Source: Variovorax sp. Root411
Lineage (GTDB): Bacteria; Pseudomonadota; Gammaproteobacteria; Burkholderiales; Burkholderiaceae_C
DNA length: 64,000 bases
Assembly (NCBI RefSeq): GCF_001425205.1
Contig: NZ_LMDW01000001.1
Span: forward strand, 1,241,928 to 1,305,927
Direction of reading: 5' to 3'
In this document: positions 35,347-44,234 of the stretch, piece after piece
Position numbering within the stretch: position 1 is the first letter of the stretch
Layout of the letters: each line of letters begins with the position of its first letter
Made by a program: the position numbers and the translations under genes
Notes under the pieces: model-generated
Told to the model about the DNA's origin: nothing
What the model saw: only the letters and a program-made list of their open reading frames with translations
Databases searched by the model: none

Positions 35347-36324
35347 CTATTGCGCAGGGGTGATCTTCCGCGCCTTGACGACGTCGCCCCACATCCTTGT
35401 CTCCTTTCGGATCAGCTCGTCGAGTTCCTCGGCGGTGCTCCCGACGGCGACTGCCGACAACGCCGCAAGTCGCTCCCTGGTCTCGGGCTTCGAAGCGACT
35501 GATCGCCAAGCCTCGGTCAATGTCGCGACGACCTCCTTGGGCGTCCCCACCGGCGCCCAGACGGCATACCAAGCATCAATCACATAGCCTGGCACGGTTT
35601 CACTGACGGTGGGGATGTCCTTCAAGCCTTCTGCCCTGCGCTCGCCGGTCTGCGCCAGCGCGCGAATCTTGCCGCTCGCTATCAAGGCGGGCACCTGCGC
35701 CGCGGGACTCATCGACAACTGGACCACGTTCGACATTAGGTCGGCGCTGAAATTGCCCGCATAGTTCACTGGCAAAACCTCTGCCCCGGTCTGGTAGGCC
35801 AGGAGCTGCGAACCGAGATAGGCGGCGGAAGCAAATCCGGTGACGCCCATCGCAAGCTTCCCGGGCTGGGATTTCGCATAGGCAACCAGTTCCGGGAACG
35901 TCTTGACCGGGATCTGTGTATTGACCATCCAGACGAAGGGCGCAGCCGCGAACCTGGAGATGGGCACCAGTTCCCGCTGCGGGTCGTAGGGCAGATTTGC
36001 AACCACGTGAGGATTCATGGTGATCGTCTGATTGAAGGCGAAAAGCAGCGTGTAACCGTCCGGTTTCGCACGGGTGACTTTCTGGACTCCGATGACACCG
36101 CTGGCACCCACTACGTTCTCGATCACCACGGGTTGACCGAGCACTTCCGACAGCTTCTGCGCCCCGAGCCGCCCGATAATGTCGACGCCCGTCCCGGCTC
36201 CGGCCGGCAGGACCAGCGTGATCGGCCTGGAAGGGTATCTCGCCTGGGAGAAGGCTGCCCAAGGAGTGCCGATGGCCGCAGTCGCCAACAGGGCGGCGAC
36301 AGATCGGCGTGCTGAATTGATCAT
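35347..36324 (-). CDS. Bug/TctC-family receptor, last gene of the hydroxylase operon
   Basis: 325 aa. Signal peptide MINSARRSVAALLATAAIGTPWAAFSQA, mature start RYPSRPITLVLPAGAGTGVDIIGRLGAQKL, then ENVVGASGVIGVQKVTRAKPDGYTLLF, all characteristic of Bug proteins. It follows the NTF2-like gene by 15 bp and ends the leftward operon that starts with the flavin hydroxylase at 43230. With the ABC importer in the same operon, this gives two separate uptake routes or a receptor acting as a signal sensor. Confidence 0.88.
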   Translation of the reverse strand: MINSARRSVAALLATAAIGTPWAAFSQARYPSRPITLVLPAGAGTGVDIIGRLGAQKLSEVLGQPVVIENVVGASGVIGVQKVTRAKPDGYTLLFAFNQTITMNPHVVANLPYDPQRELVPISRFAAAPFVWMVNTQIPVKTFPELVAYAKSQPGKLAMGVTGFASAAYLGSQLLAYQTGAEVLPVNYAGNFSADLMSNVVQLSMSPAAQVPALIASGKIRALAQTGERRAEGLKDIPTVSETVPGYVIDAWYAVWAPVGTPKEVVATLTEAWRSVASKPETRERLAALSAVAVGSTAEELDELIRKETRMWGDVVKARKITPAQ

Positions 36325-36339
36325 GAGTCAGCTCCTGAT

Positions 36340-36726
36340 TTACAAGCGCCTGGTGGCTTGCCAATGCAGCAGCTTCAGCCCGCCTTCGGTCTGCTTCCAG
36401 ACCGTCGTGAAAGCGTTGTCCATCACCTTGGTCTCGCCGGCGACGTCGAGCGTCGTGAGAGTCCTTCCATGCAACAGGACGAGCGGGCCTGCGAGGCGGA
36501 CCTGCTGCGCCGTACGTTCGGCTTGGACAAAGCGATACCGGGCCGTCTCGATCGATGCCAGGAAGGCCGCCTTGTCGTCGACCTTGCCGTTCGCGTGGAT
36601 ATGGACATAGTCCTCATCGGCCAGCATGTGCCCGAGCGCTGCCACGTCCTGCCTGTACAAGGCCTGATACCTCGATTCGTCGGCCGCCAGGACCTGCGCC
36701 CGGATGTCGGAATCTTCCTTGGTCAT
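36340..36726 (-). CDS. DUF4440/NTF2-like protein
   Basis: 128 aa small alpha+beta barrel. Recognisable elements are QVLAADESRYQALYRQDVAALGHMLADEDYVHIHANGKVDDKAAFLASIE and the C-terminal VMDNAFTTVWKQTEGGLKLLHWQATR. Its ATG overlaps the FAH-family stop by four bases. Such proteins can be isomerases or decarboxylases in aromatic pathways; catalytic residues are not clear here, but H42 and H44 sit in the pocket-facing strand. Confidence 0.82.
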   Translation of the reverse strand: MTKEDSDIRAQVLAADESRYQALYRQDVAALGHMLADEDYVHIHANGKVDDKAAFLASIETARYRFVQAERTAQQVRLAGPLVLLHGRTLTTLDVAGETKVMDNAFTTVWKQTEGGLKLLHWQATRRL

Positions 36727-37505
36727 GCGTTCTCTCCCATGACGTCGTTGCGAAGCACGCCCACGCCCTCAATATCGATCTCGAAGCTGTCGCCGGGCTG
36801 GAGCGGGCCGACACCGCCGGGTGTCCCGGTCATGATGAGATCGCCGGGCATCAGGGTGATCGACCGGCTCAGGTAGGCCACCAGCGCGTCCACTCCGAAC
36901 AGCAGATCGGAAGTCTGGCAATTCTGGACGACTGCGCCGTTCAAGCGGCCTTGCATCCGCAGCTTCGAGGGGTCGACTGAGGTCTCGATGCAGGGGCCGA
37001 TCGGCGCGAACGTGTCGAAGGCCTTGCCGACCGTCATGAGGCCTGAGGCCATTTCTTTGCGCTGGATGGTGCGTTCGCTCACGTCGTTGCCGCAGGTGTA
37101 GCCGAGCACGTAATTCAGGGCGTCTTCGCGAGCGATGTTCCTGGCCTTGCGCCCGATGACCGCGACCAGTTCGGCCTCGTAGTGGACGAGTGTGCTAGCG
37201 CTCGGATAAACGATGCTCTCGCCGTGACCGATCAAGGCGGTGTCCGGCTTCATGAAGAAGGGCGGGATGTCCGGCAACGCGCGGCCAGTCTCCAGAATAT
37301 GAGACTTGTAGTTGAAGCCCACGCCGAAGATTCGCGGGTGTGCCACGGTGGGCGGCAAGAGGACGAGGCTGGAAAGCGGCCAAGTCTCGTCATCCATCTT
37401 GATGCTGCCCTCGAACGGCGATTCCTTCATGGCCCGGACGGTGTCTGGCCCTTCGAGCACGCCGAACCGGGGCTGGCCGTTTTGCAGAAACTTGTAGATT
37501 TTCAA
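36723..37505 (-). CDS. Fumarylacetoacetate hydrolase-family protein (hydroxylase operon)
   Basis: 260 aa FAH-fold hydrolase or decarboxylase that uses Mg2+ or Mn2+ to split C-C bonds of ring-cleavage products. The family core is visible: RIFGVGFNYKSHILETG near 58-74, FFMKPDTALIGHGE, the metal-binding HYEAELVAVIGRKARNI near 107-123 and the terminal PGDLIMTGTPGGVGPLQPGD. It begins 9 bp after the ABC permease gene. With the flavin hydroxylase and the VOC protein of the same operon it fits hydrolysis of the cleavage product, for example fumarylpyruvate or a 2-hydroxymuconate derivative. Confidence 0.88.
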   Translation of the reverse strand: MKIYKFLQNGQPRFGVLEGPDTVRAMKESPFEGSIKMDDETWPLSSLVLLPPTVAHPRIFGVGFNYKSHILETGRALPDIPPFFMKPDTALIGHGESIVYPSASTLVHYEAELVAVIGRKARNIAREDALNYVLGYTCGNDVSERTIQRKEMASGLMTVGKAFDTFAPIGPCIETSVDPSKLRMQGRLNGAVVQNCQTSDLLFGVDALVAYLSRSITLMPGDLIMTGTPGGVGPLQPGDSFEIDIEGVGVLRNDVMGENA

Positions 37506-37514
37506 TTCGTACTC

Positions 37515-38261
37515 CTATGGTGAAACCTTGATGGCGAATCGGCGGGCGATTGAGAGCACGCCGTTGCCCAGCAGGACCAGGACCGTCGCGAGGAAGATGC
37601 CGTAATAGACGCCGACGGAGTCGCTCAACTGGCGCGCTTCCTCGATGCCGTGGCCGATACCGACTTTGGCCGCGAGGTACTCGGCGACCAGGGCAGCGCT
37701 GACCGCCCACGGCAACGCCACCTGCAGTCCCGTGAAGATGAAAGGAAGGACGCTCGGTATGACGATGTGCCGGGTGAGTTGCAGCGGACTGGCGCCGAAC
37801 ACCCTCGCAGTCATGGTCAGGCGTGGGTTCACGGTCACCAGCCCGGCGTAGACGAGCGAGAAGATGATGAACAGCACCGTCAAGGCGACCAGCATCACCT
37901 TCGGCGCCCATCCGGTCCCGAACCACAGCACGAGCAAAGGAACGAGGCCGAGCTTCGGAATGCTCATGATGGCCGTGATGAAGGGTTGCATCATGGCGTC
38001 GATTCGAGGCGACAGCCTCAGCACGCAAGCAAGGCCGCAACCGAGCACGGATCCAATGGCCGTACCTGCCAGAAGCAACTGGCTCGTCGCCCAGAAGTCG
38101 GCAAACAGCTTGCCGACGAGCAACTCCTGCCAGAACCGGACGGCGACCTGTCCAATGCTGGGGACCCAATAGTCTCCGACCCAGCGGCTTGCCAGCGCCC
38201 ACGCCGACGCAAAAGCAGCGAGGCCTATCGCCTTCGCCAGGAGCATCCTTTGCGGCGTCAT
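37515..38261 (-). CDS. ABC importer permease (SsuC/TauC type), second copy
   Basis: 248 aa from ATG 38261 (MTPQRMLLAKAIGLA), which overlaps the ATPase stop in ATGA. Five or six hydrophobic spans and the coupling-loop motif VFGASPLQLTRHIVIPSVLPFIFTGL identify the nitrate/sulfonate/taurine class of permeases. It is one of two different permeases in this operon, probably forming a heterodimer. Confidence 0.87.
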   Translation of the reverse strand: MTPQRMLLAKAIGLAAFASAWALASRWVGDYWVPSIGQVAVRFWQELLVGKLFADFWATSQLLLAGTAIGSVLGCGLACVLRLSPRIDAMMQPFITAIMSIPKLGLVPLLVLWFGTGWAPKVMLVALTVLFIIFSLVYAGLVTVNPRLTMTARVFGASPLQLTRHIVIPSVLPFIFTGLQVALPWAVSAALVAEYLAAKVGIGHGIEEARQLSDSVGVYYGIFLATVLVLLGNGVLSIARRFAIKVSP

Positions 38262-39094
38262 GAGTGACTGGCGGCCCGCAGGCAACTGCGGACGGCGTCG
38301 TAGTGCCCCGCGAACGTGGGGGCCTTGAAGATCAACTCGGGGTCGCGAGGCCGTTCGATGTCGATCCTGCGTTCAAGCACGACTTGTCCCGGCGACCCTG
38401 ACAGCACGACGATGCGATCGCCCAGCGCGATGGCCTCGTTGATGTCGTGCGTGACGAAGAGGATCGTCTTCTTCTCCGACGCCCAAAGGTCGAGCAGATC
38501 GGCCTGCAGCTGCGCGCGTGTCTCAGCGTCGAGCGCCCCGAAGGGCTCGTCCATGAGAACCACAGGAGGGTCGTATGCCAGGGTGCGAGCCAGGGAGGCG
38601 CGCTTGCGCATGCCGCCCGAGAGCTGATGCGGATAGTGCTTTGTCCATGGCGTGAGGCCAACCTGTTCGATGAGCCTTCGCACGCGATCGACGTCCGAAA
38701 CCGAAGGTTTGCCGACCAGCGTAAGCGGGAACATCACGTTGTCCCAGATGGTGCGCCATGGCAGCAGGTTGTCGTCCTGCGTGACATAGCCGATCTGCCG
38801 GCTGCTGCCGGGGTCGGCCGGCACGTCGGCGCCGCCAACCACCCTCCCGCGAAAGGCGATCTGCCCTGCCGAAGGCTGAAGCGTCTGGGCGACCAGGTTC
38901 AACAGGGTGGACTTGCCTGCGCCGGACGACCCCATGATGGTCAGGAATTCCCCTTCCTGCACGTCCAGGTCCAGGTCGCGCAGGATCCAGCACCGCTCGC
39001 TGGAGTCGCCCGCGCTGTAGGAGATGCCCAACTGCCGCAGCTGCAGCAGGGCGCCGGCATTGATGCTTTGGGGCAGGTCGCGTTTCATGGTCAT
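38258..39094 (-). CDS. ABC importer ATPase (SsuB/TauB type)
   Basis: 278 aa from ATG 39094 (MTMKRDLPQS), overlapping the upstream permease stop. Walker A GSSGAGKSTLLNLVAQ, Q-loop GYVTQDDNLLPW, signature LSGGMRKRASLARTLAY, Walker B VVLMDEPFGALD and H-loop FVTHDINEAIAL are complete. The Q-loop and H-loop patterns are of the nitrate/sulfonate/phthalate class. It energises the two permeases on either side. Confidence 0.9.
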   Translation of the reverse strand: MTMKRDLPQSINAGALLQLRQLGISYSAGDSSERCWILRDLDLDVQEGEFLTIMGSSGAGKSTLLNLVAQTLQPSAGQIAFRGRVVGGADVPADPGSSRQIGYVTQDDNLLPWRTIWDNVMFPLTLVGKPSVSDVDRVRRLIEQVGLTPWTKHYPHQLSGGMRKRASLARTLAYDPPVVLMDEPFGALDAETRAQLQADLLDLWASEKKTILFVTHDINEAIALGDRIVVLSGSPGQVVLERRIDIERPRDPELIFKAPTFAGHYDAVRSCLRAASHS

Positions 39095-39870
39095 GCAGCG
39101 CTGGCGTGCGGGTTTTGCGAGGAGCCGTCTTGCCATCTCAACAAGCGTCGCTGAACCTGAGACAGGGCTGCACTGACTGAAAGAACTATGAGCATGACGG
39201 TCACCAGAGAGACGAACACCAGTGTGGTATCGAAGTCGCTCGCACCGAACTGGGCGAGATAGCCAAGGCCGCGATTCGACGAGATGATTTCACCGACGAT
39301 GGCGCCGGCGATCGCATATGGGACGGCGACACGCAGCCCGCCGAACACATAAGGGACGACTGCGGGCCAGACCACATGCCGGAGCAGTTGCCATTCAGAT
39401 GCACCGAAGACGCGTGCGGACGAGAGGAGCTTTTGATCGACGGCATCGACACCGTTCAAGGTGCTGTAGAAGACGATGAAGAAGATGGCTGTGGCGACCA
39501 GCGCGACCTTCGCCCCCGGGCCGACGCCGAGCCACAGGATGAACAAGGGAACCAGAGCCGTCTTCGGTACGGCATACCCGATGGCGGCGATCCCAAGAAA
39601 CGCGGCCCGGACGACGGGGTGGCTGCGCAGCCCCATGGCGATCGCGCAACCCGGAATCGCGCCGAGCAGGAATCCTCCGAATGCCTCGGCGAGCGTGAAG
39701 CGACCGTGGAACCAGAGGTCTCCGTTCAGCGCCAGTGTCCAGATCCGTTCGACGACCAGCGTCGGTGAACTGATCCAGTACGAGCCGCGAATCGTGCTGA
39801 CGGCTTCCCAGGCGGCCAGCGTCACGCAGGCGAGCGCGATCCGGTCGATCCACAGACGGCGTCGTTTCAC
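39091..39870 (-). CDS. ABC importer permease (SsuC/TauC type), first copy
   Basis: 259 aa from a GTG at 39870 (VKRRRLWIDRIALA), located one base after the receptor stop; the ATG frame to 39927 would overlap the receptor gene. Coupling loop VFGASEWQLLRHVVWPAVVPYVFGGL matches the family and is clearly distinct from the second permease. The basic KRRR start fits a cytoplasmic N-terminus. Confidence 0.87.
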   Translation of the reverse strand: MKRRRLWIDRIALACVTLAAWEAVSTIRGSYWISSPTLVVERIWTLALNGDLWFHGRFTLAEAFGGFLLGAIPGCAIAMGLRSHPVVRAAFLGIAAIGYAVPKTALVPLFILWLGVGPGAKVALVATAIFFIVFYSTLNGVDAVDQKLLSSARVFGASEWQLLRHVVWPAVVPYVFGGLRVAVPYAIAGAIVGEIISSNRGLGYLAQFGASDFDTTLVFVSLVTVMLIVLSVSAALSQVQRRLLRWQDGSSQNPHASAA

Positions 39871-39871
39871 G

Positions 39872-40885
39872 TCAGTCCACCTGCTTGGCCGAGCGGACGA
39901 ACTCGTCGGTATGGATCGTCTTGGCAATGGCCTTCAGTGCGACCTTATCGTCCTGCGGCCCGAACATCACGTCCACGGTGTGATCGAACGCTTTGCCCAT
40001 CGGCATCACGCGCGCAGGCGTGTTGCGTCGAAAGCTCTCGAATGCCTGTTTGAGCAGTTCGGGATCCATCTTGTCGAAACGCTTGGTCAGCAACGCAAGA
40101 GCTTTTTGGGGTTCGTTCGCAATGAGCGCGAGACTCTTGTTGAGCGCACTCAACATGTTCTTGCAGATGTCGGGGGCGCTCGTGCAGAAGCCGTCGCGCG
40201 CGACCAGCACGTTGTAGGTGGTCGGGTTCACATCCGGAAAATCTCTGCGAGGGCCGCTGATCCAGAGCGCGGCGCCCCTGCGCACGGCATCGAGCGTGAA
40301 AGGGCTGGAGAAGACGAACCCGTCGACCTCCTTGTTTTGCAGCGCGGCACCCATGCCGGGCGGTGCGATGAAGACCAGACGAATGTCGCGGTCCGCATCG
40401 AGCCCCGCTTGCCGTGCCACATAACGGAGATAGGCATGCGGCAGGCCATTCGCCGCGTCCACCGCCAGCGTGAGGCCCTTGAGCACGCGGGTCCTGTCGA
40501 TCGGTGTCTTGGCGGTGGATAGACGTTCGGCGGTCGCGGTCGACAGCACAATCTCGGTGGTCGCGTTTTCCTGCAACCCTGCGATCGCCAGCGTCTTCTG
40601 GCCGCGTTGGGCCGCTCGCAGCTGGATGAGCCCCGCGATTGTGGTGAAGTCGCTGCTACCGCCGATCAGCGCATTGAGCGCGGCAGGGCCTGCCAGCTGA
40701 CTGAGTTCGACCTCGACACCCGCGCTTTTGAAATAACCGGCATCTTCCGCGATGTAGACCGGCGCGAACAGGATGGACACCGCTGGAAGAACCAACTTCG
40801 CCTTGGCGGGTTGGGCGGTGGCCGTTGCGGCCGCGAGAGCCATGAGCGCGACGATCGCGGTGTTCTTCAGTCTTGTGCTGAGCAT
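39872..40885 (-). CDS. NMT1/THI5-type ABC substrate-binding protein
   Basis: 337 aa receptor with signal peptide MLSTRLKNTAIVALMALAAATATAQ. The mature part has the SsuA/NMT1 pattern: FAPVYIAEDAGYFKSAGVEVELSQLAGPAALNALIGGSSDFTTI near 40-85. In this operon with a ring hydroxylase, an aromatic acid is a better ligand guess than sulfonate; Burkholderia phthalate importers (OphFGH) use the same class. The gap to the VOC gene is 33 bp. Confidence 0.88.
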   Translation of the reverse strand: MLSTRLKNTAIVALMALAAATATAQPAKAKLVLPAVSILFAPVYIAEDAGYFKSAGVEVELSQLAGPAALNALIGGSSDFTTIAGLIQLRAAQRGQKTLAIAGLQENATTEIVLSTATAERLSTAKTPIDRTRVLKGLTLAVDAANGLPHAYLRYVARQAGLDADRDIRLVFIAPPGMGAALQNKEVDGFVFSSPFTLDAVRRGAALWISGPRRDFPDVNPTTYNVLVARDGFCTSAPDICKNMLSALNKSLALIANEPQKALALLTKRFDKMDPELLKQAFESFRRNTPARVMPMGKAFDHTVDVMFGPQDDKVALKAIAKTIHTDEFVRSAKQVD

Positions 40886-40918
40886 GTTTTGTCTCCTTGG
40901 GCTGGCTGCGTGACTGCT

Positions 40919-41473
40919 TTACTGGACCGAATCGGGGCGGCGCATGAGCTCGACCTCCGGCACGCCCTCGCGCAGTTGCTGCAGCATGCGGTCCGGGTCG
41001 AACTCGATGCCGATCGGGTTGCGCCTGAAGGCCTCGCTCTGCATCCATGCGTTGGCGGCTGCCGCGTCGGGGAAGCTATCGACCTGCAGCTCGATCTCGT
41101 TGCCCTCGGGGTCCGCGTAATAGAACGAGACCGTCGGCCCGTGGTTGATCGACCGGTACGGAACGATCCCAAGTTCGCGCAGGCGCACGAAGTTGCCGAG
41201 CAGGTCGGCCAGGGAGTCGTAGGCGAAGGCCGTGTGGTAGTGGCCCACGCGGGTGGTCTCGTCCTTCGCCGGGTAGTTCTGCAATCCGATCAAGGCGATG
41301 CGATGGTGCTCGTCGTCATAGGTCAGGAACGCGACCTTGTCGGACGCATGGGCCACGTGCGCACCCAGGACGTTGCAATACCAGCCGATGAGTTCGTCGA
41401 TCCTGTTGGTGCGCAGCGCAATATGGGCAAGTCGGCTCGGCGATCTTGCGGCGGTGACGGCAGATGGGTTCAC
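40919..41473 (-). CDS. VOC-superfamily protein, extradiol dioxygenase-like (hydroxylase operon)
   Basis: 184 aa, vicinal-oxygen-chelate fold with two beta-alpha-beta-beta-beta units. Candidate metal ligands at the family positions are His in LAHIALRT (near residue 17), His in VGHYHTAFAY (near 79) and Glu in GNEIELQVD (near 130), the 2-His-1-Glu triad of type I extradiol dioxygenases. Its ATG overlaps the hydroxylase stop by four bases. Ring cleavage of the diol formed by that hydroxylase is the likely role; at 184 aa it is a one-domain type, shorter than two-domain (about 300 aa) enzymes, so a glyoxalase-like isomerase role remains possible. Confidence 0.82.
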   Translation of the reverse strand: MNPSAVTAARSPSRLAHIALRTNRIDELIGWYCNVLGAHVAHASDKVAFLTYDDEHHRIALIGLQNYPAKDETTRVGHYHTAFAYDSLADLLGNFVRLRELGIVPYRSINHGPTVSFYYADPEGNEIELQVDSFPDAAAANAWMQSEAFRRNPIGIEFDPDRMLQQLREGVPEVELMRRPDSVQ

Positions 41474-43230
41474 GCGGATACCTCCGGTTGGTGGTGTGAT
41501 GGATGAGCCGCTACGCGGCGGCCTTGATTCGATGCGAACACGCCGATCACGCGGTTCATCGCCTCGTCGATGTCAGGCGCAGTACCGCGGGCACGCCAAG
41601 CCACGTGGCCGTCCGGGCGGACCAGCACAGCGCCGTGCGGAGAGATTCCGTAGAGGTCGTGGAATGCGCCCAGGTGGTCGAGCAGGTCGCCGCATGAGCC
41701 GACGACGAACGCTTGCGATCGAAGGCCCGCGCCGGACGCGGCCTTGGTGAATGCTTCGGCCCAGGGCTGTCCGTCGCGCCCTGCGAGAAGAGTGAAGCGC
41801 AGATCCTTGAACAGGTCCACGGTCGAGATCGTCGGCCCGCCCTCCGGCAGCTTCAGCCAGCAGTGGGGCGCCCGTCCGCCGGGGGCTGCCGTCGCGTCGT
41901 AGGTATTGATGTTCTCGGGCTCGGCCGATTGACCCTCGTCGAAAACCAGCGCCGAACGATAGGCGTAGCCGAAAGTCTGCCCGTGATACTCGAAGTGCTC
42001 TCGCTGTCCGGGAATGGCATCTCGCATTCGGTCGATGTCGCTCTCGCAGAAATCCTCGTGTGTCCTCATGATCCCGCCCAGTCCGGCGGCCTCCATGCTC
42101 CGGGCGTTGCGCACGCTTTGCGCCACATTGAATCGAATCACGGGCAGGCGTTCGATTTCGTAGGAGTCGAGAAGACTGTCGTCGGCTACCCCTTTGAGGA
42201 CCAGGGCGAGTTTCCAGCAAAGGTTGTGGACATCACCGATGGCCGTGTTCATGCCTTGTCCGCCGGTCGGTGGTAAAGGGTGCGCGGCGTCCCCTGCGAG
42301 GAAGATTCTCTCCACACGCAATTTCTCCGCGACGCGGGCCTGCATCTGCCATACACGGACGTCCTTCACCTGCAACTGAAGGTCATCGACGCCGATGGCA
42401 GATCTGACGACGTCGGCGCAGCGCTCGGGCGTGAAGTCCTCGGGCGTGTTCTTGGTCGGGTCGTAGCCGAAGTTGTACGTCCAGCGACGGCGTCCATCCA
42501 GCGCAATCATCACGCCGACGGTCGTTTGGTTGTAGATCCACCAGAGCAGGTGAGGGCGGTCCGCCACCCAGGGCCATAGGTCGGCCTCGAAATAGACGCC
42601 GATCTGGTTGCCGAGCGCGCCGTCGCCACTGAGAGGAACGCCAAGTTGCTCGCGAACGGTGCCACGCGCGCCATCGGCCGCGATCGCGTAGCGTGCATGA
42701 ACGTCCCGCCTCGTGCCGTCACGCGAACTGATCGTCGCTGAGACACCCTGCGCGTTTTGCCGCAGATCCTGCAGCACGGTCCCGAAGCAGACGTCCACAC
42801 TGGCCTGGCCTTCAGCCGCGCGGCGCAGGATGGGCTCAAGCGCATCCTGCGGACACGAGGTCTTCGCACTCGGGCCGTAGGTTTCGAACTGTCGATTCCG
42901 CTGCCGGTCGGCGTAGGTCTGGATATCGCCGATCACCTCGCCCACCACCGACCGAACGAACACGACGCCCTGGTTCCGGTCGTGCGGAATGCCGCGGGCG
43001 CGAACGGCGTCCTCCAAGCCCCAAGTTCTGAATATCTCCATCGTCCTCGCGCTGACGACGTGGCCGCGCGGATGAAAGCTCGTCGATGGATGCTTTTCGA
43101 CGAGAAGCGTGCGTACACCGCAGCGTCCCAGCGCGATAGCCGCTGCCAATCCACAGGGTCCGCCACCGACGATCAGAACCTCGTAGCTGGGAGCAGTCGC
43201 GTCTCCCGATTGCTTTGCCATGATTTGCAT
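41470..43230 (-). CDS. FAD-dependent aromatic hydroxylase (PheA/TfdB-like), first gene of operon
   Basis: 586 aa class A flavin monooxygenase. The FAD dinucleotide motif VLIVGGGPCGLAAAIALGRCGV is at residues 18-39, the FAD/NADPH DG motif AADGARGTVREQLG near 186, and the GD motif IFLAGDAAHPLPPTGGQGMNTAIGD near 316-340. A C-terminal thioredoxin-like domain of about 170 residues (TISTVDLFKDLRFTLLAG to AVLVRPDGHVAWRAR) marks the phenol-hydroxylase/TfdB group. ATG 43221 is an alternative start. It opens the nine-gene leftward operon and is preceded by a TetR operator. It probably hydroxylates a phenolic or benzoate substrate with NAD(P)H and O2. Confidence 0.9.
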   Translation of the reverse strand: MQIMAKQSGDATAPSYEVLIVGGGPCGLAAAIALGRCGVRTLLVEKHPSTSFHPRGHVVSARTMEIFRTWGLEDAVRARGIPHDRNQGVVFVRSVVGEVIGDIQTYADRQRNRQFETYGPSAKTSCPQDALEPILRRAAEGQASVDVCFGTVLQDLRQNAQGVSATISSRDGTRRDVHARYAIAADGARGTVREQLGVPLSGDGALGNQIGVYFEADLWPWVADRPHLLWWIYNQTTVGVMIALDGRRRWTYNFGYDPTKNTPEDFTPERCADVVRSAIGVDDLQLQVKDVRVWQMQARVAEKLRVERIFLAGDAAHPLPPTGGQGMNTAIGDVHNLCWKLALVLKGVADDSLLDSYEIERLPVIRFNVAQSVRNARSMEAAGLGGIMRTHEDFCESDIDRMRDAIPGQREHFEYHGQTFGYAYRSALVFDEGQSAEPENINTYDATAAPGGRAPHCWLKLPEGGPTISTVDLFKDLRFTLLAGRDGQPWAEAFTKAASGAGLRSQAFVVGSCGDLLDHLGAFHDLYGISPHGAVLVRPDGHVAWRARGTAPDIDEAMNRVIGVFASNQGRRVAAHPSHHQPEVSA

Positions 43231-43243
43231 CTACCTAATTGAT

Positions 43244-43256
43244 TGACTGTCAGTCA
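43244..43256. promoter_or_regulatory. TetR operator between hydroxylase operon and its regulator
   Basis: TGACTGTCAGTCA is a perfect palindrome around a central T. It lies 14 bp before the hydroxylase start and 78 bp before the divergent TetR start, suited to control both. Confidence 0.65.
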
Positions 43257-43333
43257 GTCTAAGCCGATGATTCGCGATCTGCAATTGCTGGTTTTCCCTG
43301 AGGCTCACAAAGGCTTTGCGCCCGAGCAGACAT

Positions 43334-43981
43334 ATGATCAAAACGATGACTGACACTGCGATTTCTCCTGGTCCCTCTAACCGGCAGGTGCCCGTGAGGC
43401 CGCCTTCGGGCAAGCAACGAATCCTGGAAACAGCGGAGCGCCTTTTTGCGAACAAGGGATTTCCGGACGTCTCGGCCGCGGAGATCGTTCGCGAGGCGGG
43501 CGTTGCTCACGGTTTGCTCTTCCATCACTTCGGATCGATGGAAGGTCTTTATGCCGAGGTCAGCAGGGCGGCGGCGCAGCGGATGAATGAAGCGCAGCAG
43601 CATTCGTTTCGCGGACGGACCGCGCGTGAACAGGTGGCCTCGTTCCTGAGGGCACATCTAAAGGCCGTCAAGCAACGGCAAGGCGATGCGCTCTTCAGGG
43701 CACGGTCCCACAATCTTGCAATTAACACCGAGGTCGCCGAGATTTGGGAGGCGTCGCGCCAGCAAGCCATCGGTCGACTATGCGAAGTCCTGGGAATACC
43801 CGAACCCACCAAAAAGGTTCGAGCATGCATGCGGGCCTGGATTGGATTTCATGACCAACTTGTTTTGGCGTGGCTTTCCGACCGCGCGTTGAGCGAGTCG
43901 GAAGTTTTGAAGTTGACGCTTCGGCAACTTGAGCATTTGGCGTCCGATGAGCTGTCCGTTGAGATCGATCGCGGTGTTTAG
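43334..43981 (+). CDS. TetR-family regulator of the hydroxylase operon
   Basis: 215 aa from ATG 43334 (MIKTMTDTAIS); a TTG at 43316 opens the same frame. The HTH is near residues 35-75 (RILETAERLFANKGFPDVSAAEIVREAGVAHGLLFHHFGSMEGLY). The remaining helices form the ligand domain and are not specific. Divergent from the hydroxylase operon with a palindromic operator between them, it is most likely the operon's repressor, relieved by the aromatic substrate or an intermediate. The 250 bp downstream contain no gene. Confidence 0.9.
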   Translation: MIKTMTDTAISPGPSNRQVPVRPPSGKQRILETAERLFANKGFPDVSAAEIVREAGVAHGLLFHHFGSMEGLYAEVSRAAAQRMNEAQQHSFRGRTAREQVASFLRAHLKAVKQRQGDALFRARSHNLAINTEVAEIWEASRQQAIGRLCEVLGIPEPTKKVRACMRAWIGFHDQLVLAWLSDRALSESEVLKLTLRQLEHLASDELSVEIDRGV

Positions 43982-44234
43982 TGCGACCTCCGCAACAAGC
44001 TGAGGCTCGATATCGGTGCCATCCCGGATGCCAGTTGAACTACGCGCCATCAACACCTTTCTCTGCCGCAACCCGCACGCGCCACTTGGCCAACCTGGCC
44101 CGAGACGCTGGCTGGTGCCCAGAAGCAGGCATCTACGAAGTCCAAGGCTTCAGGATATGCAAATGGGTGAGCGCTCGAGCGGTAGGTGATCAGCAGGCGA
44201 GTGGCGCTTTGTGCCCGGGAGATAACCCGGTCAG

